The notes: generated by a model from the sequence alone, not told the origin. A stretch of 64,000 nt of DNA from Bacillaceae bacterium OF18-1A (GCA_027694045.1 JAQEWB010000003.1:269534-333533); one strand, 5' to 3'. Counted from the first letter of the stretch, positions 25,557-35,126 are shown. Program-made: numbers and translations.

Positions 25557-26425
25557 TTCACCCAACCGAGTAGCATTTCCCGCACGAATTTGCTTGCTGC
25601 GACTGGTGTTTGGTCACTATGGTCGTAGACAGGAGCTACTTCTACTAAGTCTGCCCCAACTACATTTATATTTGAATTTGCAATTGCCACGATGGAATCT
25701 AATAATTCTTTAGATGTGATACCTCCAGCTTCTAATGTTCCTGTTCCTGGAGCATGAGCTGGGTCTAATACGTCAATGTCGATTGTGACATAGACTGGAC
25801 GTCCTGCAAGTTTCGGTAATACTTCTTTTAACGGTTCTAGTACGTCAAATTTGTATAAGTTCATACCTACTTCTTTCGCCCATTCAAATTCTTCCTTCAT
25901 TCCAGAACGAATTCCGAAAGAATATACGTTTTCCGGACCAATTAAATCGCACACTTTACGAATTGGTGTAGAGTGGGATAAAGGCTCCCCTTCATACGAT
26001 TCACGTAAATCAGTATGAGCATCCATATGGATGATTGCTAAATCCGGATATTTTTTTGCCATTGCCTTAAAAATTGGCCAAGACACTAAGTGCTCACCGC
26101 CGAGACCTAGTGGAAACTTATCGGCATCTAAAAGTTTTGATACATACTCTTCAATCATGTCTAAGCTACGTTGTGCATTCCCGAATGGTAATGGGATATC
26201 ACCCGCATCAAAATATTTTACTTCTTCTAGTTCACGATCTAAATACGGACTATATTCTTCAAGACCGATTGATACTTCACGAATACGTGCAGGGCCAAAA
26301 CGAGATCCTGGACGGTAACTTACTGTCCAATCCATAGGCATCCCATAAATAACTACCTTTGACTCTTCAAAACTTGGATGACTTTTAATAAATACTTTAC
26401 CTGAATAAGCTTCATCAAAACGCAT
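25553..26425 (-). CDS. speB: agmatinase
   Basis: Ureohydrolase of 290 residues that converts agmatine to putrescine and urea. The binuclear Mn ligands are visible in GGEHLVSWP (His), IIHMDAHTDLR (Asp, His, Asp) and VTIDIDVLDPAHAPGTG (two Asp). The Glu of the guanidino site is in GTLEAGG. It follows speE in the same direction, as in B. subtilis, and together they make putrescine and spermidine. Confidence 0.95.
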   Translation of the reverse strand: MRFDEAYSGKVFIKSHPSFEESKVVIYGMPMDWTVSYRPGSRFGPARIREVSIGLEEYSPYLDRELEEVKYFDAGDIPLPFGNAQRSLDMIEEYVSKLLDADKFPLGLGGEHLVSWPIFKAMAKKYPDLAIIHMDAHTDLRESYEGEPLSHSTPIRKVCDLIGPENVYSFGIRSGMKEEFEWAKEVGMNLYKFDVLEPLKEVLPKLAGRPVYVTIDIDVLDPAHAPGTGTLEAGGITSKELLDSIVAIANSNINVVGADLVEVAPVYDHSDQTPVAASKFVREMLLGWVK

Positions 26426-26558
26426 ATTCTTTTCCTCCTTATGTGGAACTTAAGGTATCCCAACCTTTCATTATTTCTCAAATTTGGAGCGCACGGCTCC
26501 TCTTTCTCGATTTACCTGGGCCTTCTTTTTATCACAAGAAGACTACTTCATTTGTAGC

Positions 26559-26620
26559 AGTGTAAGTAACTAGCATGTTCAAGCCTTCTAGACAAACACC
26601 TTAAATGAGTTACTTACACT
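26559..26620. repeat. 13-bp perfect inverted repeat between speE and speB
   Basis: AGTGTAAGTAACT (26559-26571) and AGTTACTTACACT (26608-26620) enclose a 36-base loop in the 218-base speE-speB gap. It is not followed by a T-run on the minus strand. It may be a processing or attenuation structure. Confidence 0.5.
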
Positions 26621-26643
26621 TTATTTATTTCAATTTAACGCTC

Positions 26644-27471
26644 TTACTTAATTAAATCGCCAACAAATTTCGGTAATGCGAATGCTGCATTGTGTAATTC
26701 TTTTGTGTAGTATTTCGTTTCGATTTCGTGGAAACGCTCTTCACTTACTTGTAATGGATCATGTTTTTTAGATCCAATTGTGAATGTCCAAAGACCACTT
26801 GGGTAAGTTGGAATATTTGCTGTGTATAGACGAGTAATTGGGAAAATCTCTTTTACGTCTTTAAACACAGTTGTAATTAGTTCTGGTGTGAACCAAGGGT
26901 TGTCCGTTTGTGCAACGAAAATACCATCTTCTTTTAACGCTTTAGAGATTCCAGCGTAGAAACCTTTTGTAAATAAGTTTACTGCTGGTCCTACTGGCTC
27001 AGTAGAATCTACCATAATTACGTCATATTCATTTTCGCTTTCCGCGATGTGTAGGAAACCGTCTCCTACTTTTACTTCTACACGCTCATTATCTAATGCG
27101 CCTGCAATTGATGGTAAGTATTGTTTAGAGTAATCAATTACTTTTCCATCGATTTCAACAAGAGTTGCTTTCTTTACACTTGGGTGTTTTAACACTTCAC
27201 GAATAACACCGCCATCTCCCCCACCAACAACTAAAACGTTCTCAGGGTTTGGATGTGTAAATAAAGGTACGTGCGCTACCATTTCATGATAAACGAACTC
27301 ATCTTTTTCTGTTGTCATAACCATGCCATCTAAAATAAGCATGTTTCCGAACTCTTCCGTTTCAACCATATCAAGTTTTTGGAATTCTGTTTGCTCCGTA
27401 TGTAATGTGCGGTTAATACGCGCCGTAATCCCAAAATGTTTTGTTTGTTTTTCAGTGAACCATAGTTCCAT
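26644..27471 (-). CDS. speE: spermidine synthase
   Basis: Aminopropyltransferase of 275 residues that transfers the aminopropyl group of decarboxylated SAM to putrescine. The cofactor motif is [16 protein letters not shown] near residue 80. The catalytic Asp region is [11 protein letters not shown] near 155, and the substrate loop is QTDNPWFT. The start is [15 protein letters not shown] short hairpin (AGGGACAT/ATGTCCC, 27508-27526) lies in the leader just upstream. Confidence 0.95.
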   Translation of the reverse strand: MELWFTEKQTKHFGITARINRTLHTEQTEFQKLDMVETEEFGNMLILDGMVMTTEKDEFVYHEMVAHVPLFTHPNPENVLVVGGGDGGVIREVLKHPSVKKATLVEIDGKVIDYSKQYLPSIAGALDNERVEVKVGDGFLHIAESENEYDVIMVDSTEPVGPAVNLFTKGFYAGISKALKEDGIFVAQTDNPWFTPELITTVFKDVKEIFPITRLYTANIPTYPSGLWTFTIGSKKHDPLQVSEERFHEIETKYYTKELHNAAFALPKFVGDLIK

Positions 27472-27624
27472 CGTACAATCACGCCTTTCAATGCAAATTT
27501 ATAATAGGGACATCATTAATGTCCCCTAACAAAAATAAAACAAAACATCCAAAAAGTATAGTTAAAAGTACAAAAATACCGAAAATATATTTTAGTCAGA
27601 GCGTTCTAATATATATGTATAAAG

Positions 27625-27651
27625 AAAACCCTTTCTTACGAAAGGGCTTTT
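27625..27651 (-). terminator. MFS gene terminator enclosing the stop codon
   Basis: CCCTTTC/GAAAGGG stem with extended A/T arms. The TAA stop of the MFS gene is in the loop, and the minus strand continues with a T-rich run. Confidence 0.8.
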
Positions 27652-28799
27652 GTCTCTACTTCTTCAGGTTTACGAATCGGAATTAAAATCATTGCGCAAC
27701 TGACTAACACAACAATCCCACCTACTAAAAATGGACTTTGTGGTGAAACCGTGTGGCCGATAACTCCTGATAAAATTGGAGCAATTGCGCCACCTAACCA
27801 ACGAACGAAGTTATAAACACCTGACGTAACAGATCTTTCATATGGTGAAATATCCATTACATAACTTGTAAATAACGCATTATTTAATCCAGATGCTAAT
27901 CCTGACAGAACGATTAATACGATTTGTAACCACATAATTTTCACGAAGAATAGTGCGATTAAGAAAATCGCAAATACGAGCAAACTACCCTTCAATAATG
28001 TTTTCGGTTCATATTTTCCTTCTAACTTATGCGCCAAAATTGCTGATCCATAAGCTAATGCTAATCCCCATCCACAAAATACAAAACCTAATTGAATAGC
28101 TGATAAATGCATAATAAGTGGTGAATATGCTAACACAACGAAAAATCCGTAGTAGTATAGCATCCCTGAAATGGCACCTTGCATGAACGGTTTATATTTC
28201 ACCAGGTTAACTAATTCTCCCACGCCTGCTGCCTTACGCTTCACTTTTCGCTCCGGTTCTTTTACAAAAAAGAATACTAAAATAAATGCTAAGAAAATTA
28301 AAATACTCGTTGCGAAAAATGGATAACGCCAAGAATGTCCACCTAATATACCACCTAATAATGGTCCACCTGCCATCCCTAAACCGATAGCCGCTTCATA
28401 TAATCCTACTGCCTCATGAACTTCTTTACTTAATGCTATTAATAACGTCATCGCCGTTGCGAAGAACATCGCATTTCCTAATCCCCATCCAGCACGGAAA
28501 AGAGATAATTGAGCAATCGTTTGCGATATACCACATATAAAAGCAAATACTGTTACAATCGCAAGACCAATTGTCATCATTCGTTTATCACCGAATCTCG
28601 ATGCAAATATTCCGGCTGGTAACATCATAATTGCCATGGTTAAAATATAAGCCGTAAATAGCATCTCGACTTGCCAATGCGATGCACCAATTTTCTCAGC
28701 AATAATTGGCAATATTGGATCGACTACCCCTATACCTGAAAAGGCAAGGAAGGTAGCCACCACTGTAATCAATCTCCCTAATTTTTGTTTGCTCTCCAT
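27636..28799 (-). CDS. MFS efflux transporter, MerR-linked
   Basis: Major facilitator protein of 387 residues with 12 predicted helices. The loop 2-3 motif is ASRFGDKRMM and motif C-like GLGMAGGPLLGG occurs in helix 5, both typical of drug/H+ antiporters. It could start at 28808, where ATG overlaps the MerR stop; the ATG at 28799 has AAAGGAG at better spacing (10 bases). Cotranscribed with the MerR regulator, which probably senses a compound that the pump exports. Substrate unknown. Confidence 0.85.
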   Translation of the reverse strand: MESKQKLGRLITVVATFLAFSGIGVVDPILPIIAEKIGASHWQVEMLFTAYILTMAIMMLPAGIFASRFGDKRMMTIGLAIVTVFAFICGISQTIAQLSLFRAGWGLGNAMFFATAMTLLIALSKEVHEAVGLYEAAIGLGMAGGPLLGGILGGHSWRYPFFATSILIFLAFILVFFFVKEPERKVKRKAAGVGELVNLVKYKPFMQGAISGMLYYYGFFVVLAYSPLIMHLSAIQLGFVFCGWGLALAYGSAILAHKLEGKYEPKTLLKGSLLVFAIFLIALFFVKIMWLQIVLIVLSGLASGLNNALFTSYVMDISPYERSVTSGVYNFVRWLGGAIAPILSGVIGHTVSPQSPFLVGGIVVLVSCAMILIPIRKPEEVETKALS

Positions 28800-28804
28800 T
28801 TCAA

Positions 28805-29212
28805 TCATTCTCCTTTTGTACTCTCTAAAAACGTCACAGCACGATGTAAACTATCCTCAAGCTCTGCCTTTACACGCTGCATTTGCTCCATTTTCTCATC
28901 TAACGTTTGCACTTGTTTCTCAAGCATCTCTTTAATTTCTTGAATTACTTCGCGATCACGAGGATTCTCACTATTTCTTCTTTGTTCCATTCTTTCTTTT
29001 AACGATAAGAAATGCTGCATTTCTTGAAGTGTAATTCCTAATACTTCTTTCGCTTCAACAATCCTTTTAATTCTTGCAATATCTTCATCTGTATAAAGAC
29101 GAATATTTCCCTCACTACGTTCTGGGGGATGAATTAAACCAATTTCCTCATAATAACGAAGTGTACGTTTTGTTAAACCAACTTGCTTTGTTACTTCATC
29201 AATTTTATACAT
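28805..29212 (-). CDS. MerR-family transcriptional regulator
   Basis: Regulator of 135 residues. The N-terminal winged helix starts MYKIDEVTKQVGLTKRTLRY, and a long coiled coil follows (about residues 75-125, QEIKEMLEKQVQTLDEKM). There is no Cys-rich metal loop, so it is closer to the drug or small-molecule sensors. The ATG at 29212 has GGGAGGAAT before it. It overlaps the MFS gene and an operator-like palindrome lies in its promoter. Confidence 0.88.
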   Translation of the reverse strand: MYKIDEVTKQVGLTKRTLRYYEEIGLIHPPERSEGNIRLYTDEDIARIKRIVEAKEVLGITLQEMQHFLSLKERMEQRRNSENPRDREVIQEIKEMLEKQVQTLDEKMEQMQRVKAELEDSLHRAVTFLESTKGE

Positions 29213-29248
29213 GTATATTCCTCCCTTCACTCAACTATTACATTTTAC

Positions 29249-29260
29249 GTTAACGTTAAC
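29249..29260. promoter_or_regulatory. candidate MerR operator
   Basis: GTTAACGTTAAC is a perfect 12-bp palindrome. On the minus strand TTGCAC lies just upstream and a TGTAAT-like -10 downstream with more than 17 bases between them. A palindrome in an over-long spacer is the usual MerR promoter design. The exact -10 is uncertain. Confidence 0.5.
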
Positions 29261-29364
29261 TTTTGTGCAACTGTTAGATTTTTGTAAATGTTTTTCCTAT
29301 TCAATTGTATTTTCCTCAAGGCGGTTTCATAATAAAAGAAAAGATATAATAAGGAGAATCATAC

Positions 29365-30090
29365 ATGAGTAAACCACTTATTTTCGCTCACCGCGGAGTA
29401 AAGGGAACACATCCCGAAAATACGATGATTGCTTTCCAAGAAGCCGAACGCATTGGCGCTCATGGGATCGAACTTGACGTCCACCTATCAAAAGATGGTG
29501 AACTTGTCGTGATTCACGACGAAACAGTAGATCGTACAACAAATGGCGCTGGACTTGTTTCTGAAAAAACTGTAGAAGAATTACAGGCTTTAGATGCTGG
29601 TAGCCATAAAGACCTTTCTTTCCATGAAGCAAAAATCCCAACGTTACGCGAAGTATTCATTTGGCTATCTACAACAAATTTACAACTTAACATTGAGTTA
29701 AAAACAGATGTGATTCACTATCCTAACATTGAAGAGAAAGTTGTTGCTCTCGTTCGTGAATATCATCTTTCTAATCAAATTGTATTTTCGTCATTTAACC
29801 ATGAATCTATTTCATTATTAGCAGAAATAGCTCCTGAAATTCCAAGAGCAATTTTATACGATACACCACTTGCTGACCCTATCACTGAAGCAAAAAATAG
29901 AGAAGCAACTGGTTTACACCCGAACTTCCAGCTATTAACACAGGAATTTGTTCAACTAGCACAAAAACAAGGGTACATTTTCCGCCCTTATACAATTAAC
30001 GAATACAAAGATTTGCAAACTATGATCGATTATGGTGTAGATGTCATCATTACTGATTGGCCAGCACGTGCCTTTGAGCTCCTTTCTTAA
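29365..30090 (+). CDS. glycerophosphodiester phosphodiesterase
   Basis: GDPD-family enzyme of 241 residues. Catalytic motifs are FAHRGVKGTHPENT (His-Arg, Glu-Asn), ELDVHLSKDG (Glu, Asp) and VVIHDETVDRTT (His). It hydrolyses deacylated phospholipid head groups to glycerol-3-phosphate and an alcohol. There is no signal peptide, so it is cytosolic (UgpQ/YqiK-like rather than secreted GlpQ). AAGGAGAATC precedes the ATG. Monocistronic. Confidence 0.92.
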   Translation: MSKPLIFAHRGVKGTHPENTMIAFQEAERIGAHGIELDVHLSKDGELVVIHDETVDRTTNGAGLVSEKTVEELQALDAGSHKDLSFHEAKIPTLREVFIWLSTTNLQLNIELKTDVIHYPNIEEKVVALVREYHLSNQIVFSSFNHESISLLAEIAPEIPRAILYDTPLADPITEAKNREATGLHPNFQLLTQEFVQLAQKQGYIFRPYTINEYKDLQTMIDYGVDVIITDWPARAFELLS

Positions 30091-30110
30091 TTGAAGGAGC
30101 TCTTTTTTTT
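30076..30110 (+). terminator. GDPD terminator overlapping the coding end
   Basis: GAGCTCCTT pairs with AAGGAGCTC, then eight T. The left arm encodes the last residues and the stop lies in the loop. Confidence 0.92.
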
Positions 30111-30189
30111 CGAAATTTCATTGTTTAAAATAACCGAAAACCCTCAATACTAATACAATAATGTTTGTATGAATGAGGGGCTGAAAAAG

Positions 30190-32241
30190 ATGAATCAAAC
30201 TATGAATCCAAAACTTAAAAAATATAAACGTCTTTTCTTCACCGTAATGTTTTCTTCTGTTCTTTTTTTCGTTTTTTCCTTTTTTGTTATTATTATAGTC
30301 GCAAAAATTATGGGACCTCCTCCTGTCGCTGTCCCGCAAACAAGTGTCTTTTACGCTAATGATGACACTGTTATAGGACAAAGTAATGAGGTACAAAAAC
30401 GATACAATGTATCTCTCAATGAAATTTCTCCTTATGTAAAAGAGGCTACACTTTCTATCGAAGATCAAAGATTCTACAAACATCATGGCTTCGATATGAA
30501 GCGTATTGCTGGTGCAATTGTCGCTGATTTAAAGGCGATGGCAAAGGTGCAAGGTGCTAGTACGATTACACAACAATACGCACGTAATCTATATTTAGAT
30601 CATGATAAAACGTGGAAACGTAAACTATTAGAGGCGATGTATACTGTCCGCCTTGAAGTGAATTATAATAAAAATCATATTTTAGAAGGATATTTAAATA
30701 CAATTTATTACGGACATGGCGCGTATGGCATTGAAGCTGCGTCCCGTCTATATTTTGATAAAACGGCAAAAGAATTGACGTTAGCTGAAGCTAGTATGCT
30801 CGCAGGTATTCCGAAAGGACCTAGCGTTTACTCTCCTTTCTTAAAAGAAGAACGTGCTAAAGAACGGCAATCTCTCATATTAGATGAAATGGTAGAACAA
30901 AAATATATTACGAAAAAACAAGCAGCTTCAGCAAAAAAAGAAGCGCTTACTTTCGCCTCACTCGATACGAAAAAAGTGGCAGAAATCGCGCCTTATTTCC
31001 AAGATGCTGTACAAGCCTCCCTCCTTCGTGATGTCGGATTAGACGAACAAGCTTTACAAAAAGGCGGCTTACGTATTTATACAACGCTAGATCCTAAATT
31101 ACAGTCTGTAGCAGAGCAAGCAGTCAAGGACCATATTCCTGACACAACAAACATACAAACAGCTCTCGTCTCTATGAATCCAAAAACAGGTGAAGTTGCT
31201 GCTCTTGTTGGAGGAACTGATTATAATACAAGTCAATTTAACAGGGCTACACAAGCTACTCGTCAGCCTGGTTCTACATTCAAGCCATTTCTATATTATG
31301 CGGCCTTAGAACGAGGATTCACCCCCGCTACGCGCTTAAAAAGTGAATACACTGTATTCACTTTAGGTGATGGTGTCTCAAAATATAAACCGAAAAACTA
31401 TAAAAATTATTATGCAGATGATTTTGTAACGATGGCACAAGCTCTCGCAGTCTCTGACAACATATATGCTGTAAAAACAAATTTATTTTTAGGAGAAGAA
31501 GCGCTCACGAAAACTGCAAAGCAATTCGGAATTACAAGTGCATTAAAAGATGTCCCTTCTCTTGCTCTTGGTACATCTCCTGTAAAACCAATTGAAATGG
31601 TTAACGCTTATAGCATGTTCGCAAACGGTGGAAAAGAAGTAAAACCTACTTTTATTCGTCGTATTATGGATCATGAAGGAAATATATTATACGATGCTCA
31701 CTTGGAGAGCAAACAAGTTCTCGATAAGAGTAAAGCGTTTGTAATGGAAGAAATGATGACAGGTATGTTTAATAAAAAATTAAGCAGTTACGCGGCTGTA
31801 ACTGGTCAGTCAATGTTATCGAAACTATCAAGAACATATGCCGGGAAATCTGGTTCAACGGAAACAGATAGCTGGATGATTGGATTCACCCCGCAACTCG
31901 TAACTGGTGTATGGGTTGGGTACGATCAACCTAAATCAATTTCAAATGTAGCGGAACAAGGATATGCGAAAAGAATATGGACCGATACGATGGAAAAAGG
32001 GCTAGATGGACAACCAAAAAAAGATTTCAAACAACCAAGTGACGTCGTAGCAGTCAATGTTAACCCTGAAAACGGTAAAATCGCTACAAAGAACTGTCCA
32101 ATTTCAGTTAAAATGTATTTCGCTAAAGGTACCGAGCCGACGGAATATTGTATAGATCACGTTGATGATAAAGAGGAATTTGAAAAAGCCAATGAAGAAA
32201 AAACGAAAACAAGTTGGTGGAAAAAATATCTACCTTGGTAA
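30190..32241 (+). CDS. pbpG: class A penicillin-binding protein (PbpG/PBP2d)
   Basis: Bifunctional murein synthase of 683 residues with an N-terminal membrane anchor (about 15-45). The GT51 glycosyltransferase domain has the catalytic Glu in EDQRFYKHHG, plus GASTITQQYARN. The transpeptidase domain has STFK in QPGSTFKPF near 365, SDN near 420 and KSGSTE near 555. Length and synteny (speB, speE, pbpG, ywhD, ywhC) match B. subtilis pbpG, a forespore gene for spore cortex or germ-cell-wall synthesis. The frame is open from 30169; GAGGGG fits the ATG at 30190 better. Confidence 0.9.
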   Translation: MNQTMNPKLKKYKRLFFTVMFSSVLFFVFSFFVIIIVAKIMGPPPVAVPQTSVFYANDDTVIGQSNEVQKRYNVSLNEISPYVKEATLSIEDQRFYKHHGFDMKRIAGAIVADLKAMAKVQGASTITQQYARNLYLDHDKTWKRKLLEAMYTVRLEVNYNKNHILEGYLNTIYYGHGAYGIEAASRLYFDKTAKELTLAEASMLAGIPKGPSVYSPFLKEERAKERQSLILDEMVEQKYITKKQAASAKKEALTFASLDTKKVAEIAPYFQDAVQASLLRDVGLDEQALQKGGLRIYTTLDPKLQSVAEQAVKDHIPDTTNIQTALVSMNPKTGEVAALVGGTDYNTSQFNRATQATRQPGSTFKPFLYYAALERGFTPATRLKSEYTVFTLGDGVSKYKPKNYKNYYADDFVTMAQALAVSDNIYAVKTNLFLGEEALTKTAKQFGITSALKDVPSLALGTSPVKPIEMVNAYSMFANGGKEVKPTFIRRIMDHEGNILYDAHLESKQVLDKSKAFVMEEMMTGMFNKKLSSYAAVTGQSMLSKLSRTYAGKSGSTETDSWMIGFTPQLVTGVWVGYDQPKSISNVAEQGYAKRIWTDTMEKGLDGQPKKDFKQPSDVVAVNVNPENGKIATKNCPISVKMYFAKGTEPTEYCIDHVDDKEEFEKANEEKTKTSWWKKYLPW

Positions 32242-32276
32242 AAAAATAGCTGACGGATGCCCGTCAGCTATTTTTT
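32241..32276. terminator. bidirectional terminator between pbpG and ywhD
   Basis: A 16-bp stem, AAAAAATAGCTGACGG with CCGTCAGCTATTTTTT, and a 4-base loop. Both stop codons touch it. Confidence 0.92.
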
Positions 32277-32784
32277 ATTCACTTAATAATGCATGACGCA
32301 ATTCTTCACTAGACTCGTTCCAAATTGCCTCATTATGCTCTTTCAAGAACGTACCGAGTACTTTTTTAGATGATTCGTCCATATGGTCAACCATAATGTG
32401 ACGCTTCAATGATTTATCCATTTTGTTTACGTGCTCTGGAAGTGATTTGTATCCGCGGCGGATTTCACGGTCAACTGTCATTTCACAAGCTGTTACACCT
32501 GCGTAATATGCACCAGTTGCCGTTCTTTCAATCGTTACCCACACAAGCCAAAATGGTTTTCCGTTTGGAACTTCATCTTTATTCGTTAAAAACTTAATAC
32601 CTTTTTCTACTGTACTACGCGCATGCATCGCTCCGATATCAACGAATGCTGTTTTCTCTAGTACATCGACAAATACAGGTGAAATGTTTTCTAGGCTTAA
32701 TGCTCCAACGCCAAATCCACCATGTCCATCTGTTGAATCATTTTTTACGATATTAAAACCGATTTTTTTCTTTTTCTCTGTCAT
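32275..32784 (-). CDS. ywhD: YwhD family protein
   Basis: Protein of 169 residues of the YwhD family (B. subtilis YwhD about 172), function unknown. It is soluble with no signal peptide. Recognisable stretches are HGGFGVGALSLENISPVFVD and AYYAGVTACEMTVDREIRRG. The ATG at 32784 has GGAGGAATTT before it; six extra upstream codons are unlikely. It follows ywhC by 25 bases in the conserved ywhC-ywhD pair. Confidence 0.88.
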   Translation of the reverse strand: MTEKKKKIGFNIVKNDSTDGHGGFGVGALSLENISPVFVDVLEKTAFVDIGAMHARSTVEKGIKFLTNKDEVPNGKPFWLVWVTIERTATGAYYAGVTACEMTVDREIRRGYKSLPEHVNKMDKSLKRHIMVDHMDESSKKVLGTFLKEHNEAIWNESSEELRHALLSE

Positions 32785-32809
32785 ATGTAAATTCCTCCTC
32801 ACTTATTAA

Positions 32810-33484
32810 TTATATAAGCCCAAAAATAGGCGCAATGATACTATCTAAAAATATAAATACACGCGGAATAACTACCTGGAAAATAGGTTGGATCGTGTAA
32901 TTACTAAGCGGTGTAATAACGAGAATTAATAACGCAATTGCTCCATATTTTTCATACTGCGTCATTTTCGCACGAATATTTGCTGGCGCTAAATCCTCCA
33001 CGACGCGATATCCATCAAGTGGCGGGATTGGTAATAAGTTAAATACAAGTAAAACGATATTAAGCGTAATAAAGATTTGGAAAAATTGAGCTAACGTATC
33101 TGCTACTGCAGATGGAATCGAGTATAATACACCAAATTTTAATAAGCTATACCAAATAATTAAACCGATTGCACTTAAAATTAAGTTACTAATCGGCCCT
33201 GCAATCGAAACTAAAATCCCTGCAAGACGCGGTCTTTTAAAGTTATACGGATTAACAGGAACTGGTTTTGCCCAACCAAATCCAAGAATTAATACAGCAA
33301 TCATCCCGATAGGGTCTAAATGAGCTCTCGGTGATAACGTTAAACGACCTTGTCTCTTTGCTGTATCGTCTCCAAATTTATATGCAACGTATGCATGTGC
33401 AAATTCATGCACAGATAGCGCAATAATAATCGCCATTGCTACCAACGGGATTTCCTGCAATGGATATCTAAATAACTGATCCAT
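32810..33484 (-). CDS. ywhC: site-2 protease family membrane protein (M50, YwhC)
   Basis: Zinc metalloprotease-like membrane protein of 224 residues (YwhC about 219) with about five to six helices. The zinc motif HEFAHAY is in the first helix (SVHEFAHAYVAYKFGDD), and the second ligand motif NLLPIPPLDGYRV lies near 165. The frame continues 80 codons upstream, but that part is antisense to ywhB; the ATG at 33484 has AGAGGAG before it. It is divergent from ywhB with about 110 bases between starts. Substrate unknown. Confidence 0.9.
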   Translation of the reverse strand: MDQLFRYPLQEIPLVAMAIIIALSVHEFAHAYVAYKFGDDTAKRQGRLTLSPRAHLDPIGMIAVLILGFGWAKPVPVNPYNFKRPRLAGILVSIAGPISNLILSAIGLIIWYSLLKFGVLYSIPSAVADTLAQFFQIFITLNIVLLVFNLLPIPPLDGYRVVEDLAPANIRAKMTQYEKYGAIALLILVITPLSNYTIQPIFQVVIPRVFIFLDSIIAPIFGLI

Positions 33485-33596
33485 ACTCCAACTCCTCTTC
33501 AATATGTCAAAAAAAGAAAATATTTGTTTTTTCGATTGTTCTTCCCCATAATCCGCTATAATAAGAGTGTAACTTACATAAAAGGAGCGATTGTAC

Positions 33597-33782
33597 ATGC
33601 CATACGTAACAGTGAAAATGCTAGAAGGACGCACAGAAGAACAAAAGAAAGCTCTTGCTGAGAAAGTAACAGCAGCAGTAAGCGAAACAACTGGTGCTCC
33701 TGAAGAAAACATCGTTGTTTTCATCGAGGAAATGTCTAAAAACCATTATGCAGTTGGCGGAAAACGCTTAAGCGACAAATAA
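33597..33782 (+). CDS. ywhB: 4-oxalocrotonate tautomerase family enzyme (YwhB)
   Basis: Small enzyme of 61 residues. Processing of Met exposes the catalytic Pro (MPYVTVKMLEGRTEEQKK). Family features are Arg14-like and Arg near 39 replaced by a V/I-rich strand, and the C-terminal hairpin YAVGGKRLSDK. Hexameric tautomerase/dehalogenase relative of B. subtilis YwhB. The ATG at 33597 has AAAGGAGCG before it; a TTG two codons earlier is ignored. Confidence 0.92.
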   Translation: MPYVTVKMLEGRTEEQKKALAEKVTAAVSETTGAPEENIVVFIEEMSKNHYAVGGKRLSDK

Positions 33783-33796
33783 TTTCAAGTTCTTTC

Positions 33797-33829
33797 ATAA
33801 GAAGCAGCTCTTAGCTGCTTCTTATTTCT
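33797..33829. terminator. bidirectional terminator between ywhB and the HD gene
   Basis: ATAAGAAGCAGCT pairs with AGCTGCTTCTTAT across a 3-base loop. The HD gene stop is in the right arm. Confidence 0.88.
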
Positions 33830-35126
33830 TTCCTTCTAATAACTCGATAATTCTCTCTTTATATTTTCCTTTTCTTCCATCTTCATAGATTAAATCATGC
33901 GGATAGAATAATTTTTGATCTCTTCTCTTCTTACCAGTAATCGCCTCAACAATATCCGATTCACGCGAAAGCTCTCTAAGCTCTCCATTCGGCATAAGAA
34001 GTAAGATTGGCAGACGCTCTTCTTCTTCTCCTGCACGATAGAAATCGTACGGTAAATCTGATGTTGAATCCACTACTAAGTAATACTCTGGATCAAGTCC
34101 AATCTTTTTAAATAAGCTACTTAATTCCATCCAATTATCTAAACCGTGCTTATCCGTAAACTCTACGTATTTAAATAGATTTCGGTTCATAAAACGACGA
34201 CATAAGTCACTTAAAATTGGATCTTCTTCATCCTGCCATACTTGGAAGTAATAATACATAACGTTCTCGTCTAACTTTAAATAATCCTCTACTGTTACTT
34301 CCTCTTCAAATAAAGAATAGAAGTGAACGGGATGATTTTTAAATGTATAATACTTCTCGTGCAACGACTTAGCTCGGTGTAAAATCTTCGTTAAAATCAC
34401 TTCGGCACTTCTCGTTACCGGATGGAAATATACTTGCCAATACATTTGATAACGACTCATAATATAGTGCTCAACAGCATGCATACCACTATTTTTAATG
34501 ACTACTTGATTCCCGTACGGACGCATAACGCGTAGTATACGTTCCATATCGAAGTTTCCATATTTTACGCCAGTAAAATATGCATCTCTTAATAAATAAT
34601 CCATACGATCCGCATCAATTTGACTTGAAATCATACTAATTGCTAATTTATTAGTAGAAGTCTTCGCAATTACATCCGCTACCTTTTGTGGGAAGTCCTT
34701 ATCTACACGGCTTAACACACTGTTAATTTCCGTATCTCCAACGATAATTTTTTGCGTGAATTTCTCATGATCTAATGAAAATACCTTTTCAAACGAGTGA
34801 GAAAACGGACCGTGACCGACATCATGAAGCAATGCCGCACATAAACATAACAATCTATCTTCAGCATTCCAATTTGGTCTGCCATCAAACACATCATCAA
34901 TCATACGACGAATAATTTCATATACACCTAACGAATGAGTAAAGCGACTATGCTCCGCACCGTGAAATGTAAAAAATGTCGTTCCAAGCTGCTTAATACG
35001 ACGTAAACGTTGAAATTCTTTCGTTCCGATCAAATCCCAAATAACACGATCGCGCACATGCACATATTTATGTACTGGGTCTTTAAACACTTTTGTTTCG
35101 CTGAGTTTGTCGTTTAAATATACCAC
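33822..35126 (-). CDS. ywfO: HD-domain phosphohydrolase (YwfO type)
   Basis: Protein of 434 residues, matching YwfO. The HD domain shows HSRFTHSLGVYEI (His), ALLHDVGHGPFSHSFE (His-Asp) and IDADRMDYLLRDAYFTG (Asp), as in SAMHD1-like dNTPases. It probably hydrolyses (d)NTPs, or (p)ppGpp-like nucleotides by analogy. The start is a GTG (MVYLNDKLSETK) with GGGGGA about nine bases upstream. In B. subtilis ywfO is beside rsfA, which lies about 5 kb away here with an iron operon in between. Confidence 0.88.
   Translation of the reverse strand: MVYLNDKLSETKVFKDPVHKYVHVRDRVIWDLIGTKEFQRLRRIKQLGTTFFTFHGAEHSRFTHSLGVYEIIRRMIDDVFDGRPNWNAEDRLLCLCAALLHDVGHGPFSHSFEKVFSLDHEKFTQKIIVGDTEINSVLSRVDKDFPQKVADVIAKTSTNKLAISMISSQIDADRMDYLLRDAYFTGVKYGNFDMERILRVMRPYGNQVVIKNSGMHAVEHYIMSRYQMYWQVYFHPVTRSAEVILTKILHRAKSLHEKYYTFKNHPVHFYSLFEEEVTVEDYLKLDENVMYYYFQVWQDEEDPILSDLCRRFMNRNLFKYVEFTDKHGLDNWMELSSLFKKIGLDPEYYLVVDSTSDLPYDFYRAGEEEERLPILLLMPNGELRELSRESDIVEAITGKKRRDQKLFYPHDLIYEDGRKGKYKERIIELLEGKK

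Noticed and set aside
33485..33724. 80-codon N-terminal extension of ywhC
   Set aside because: Antisense to ywhB; the ATG at 33484 has a good ribosome site and gives the usual family length.
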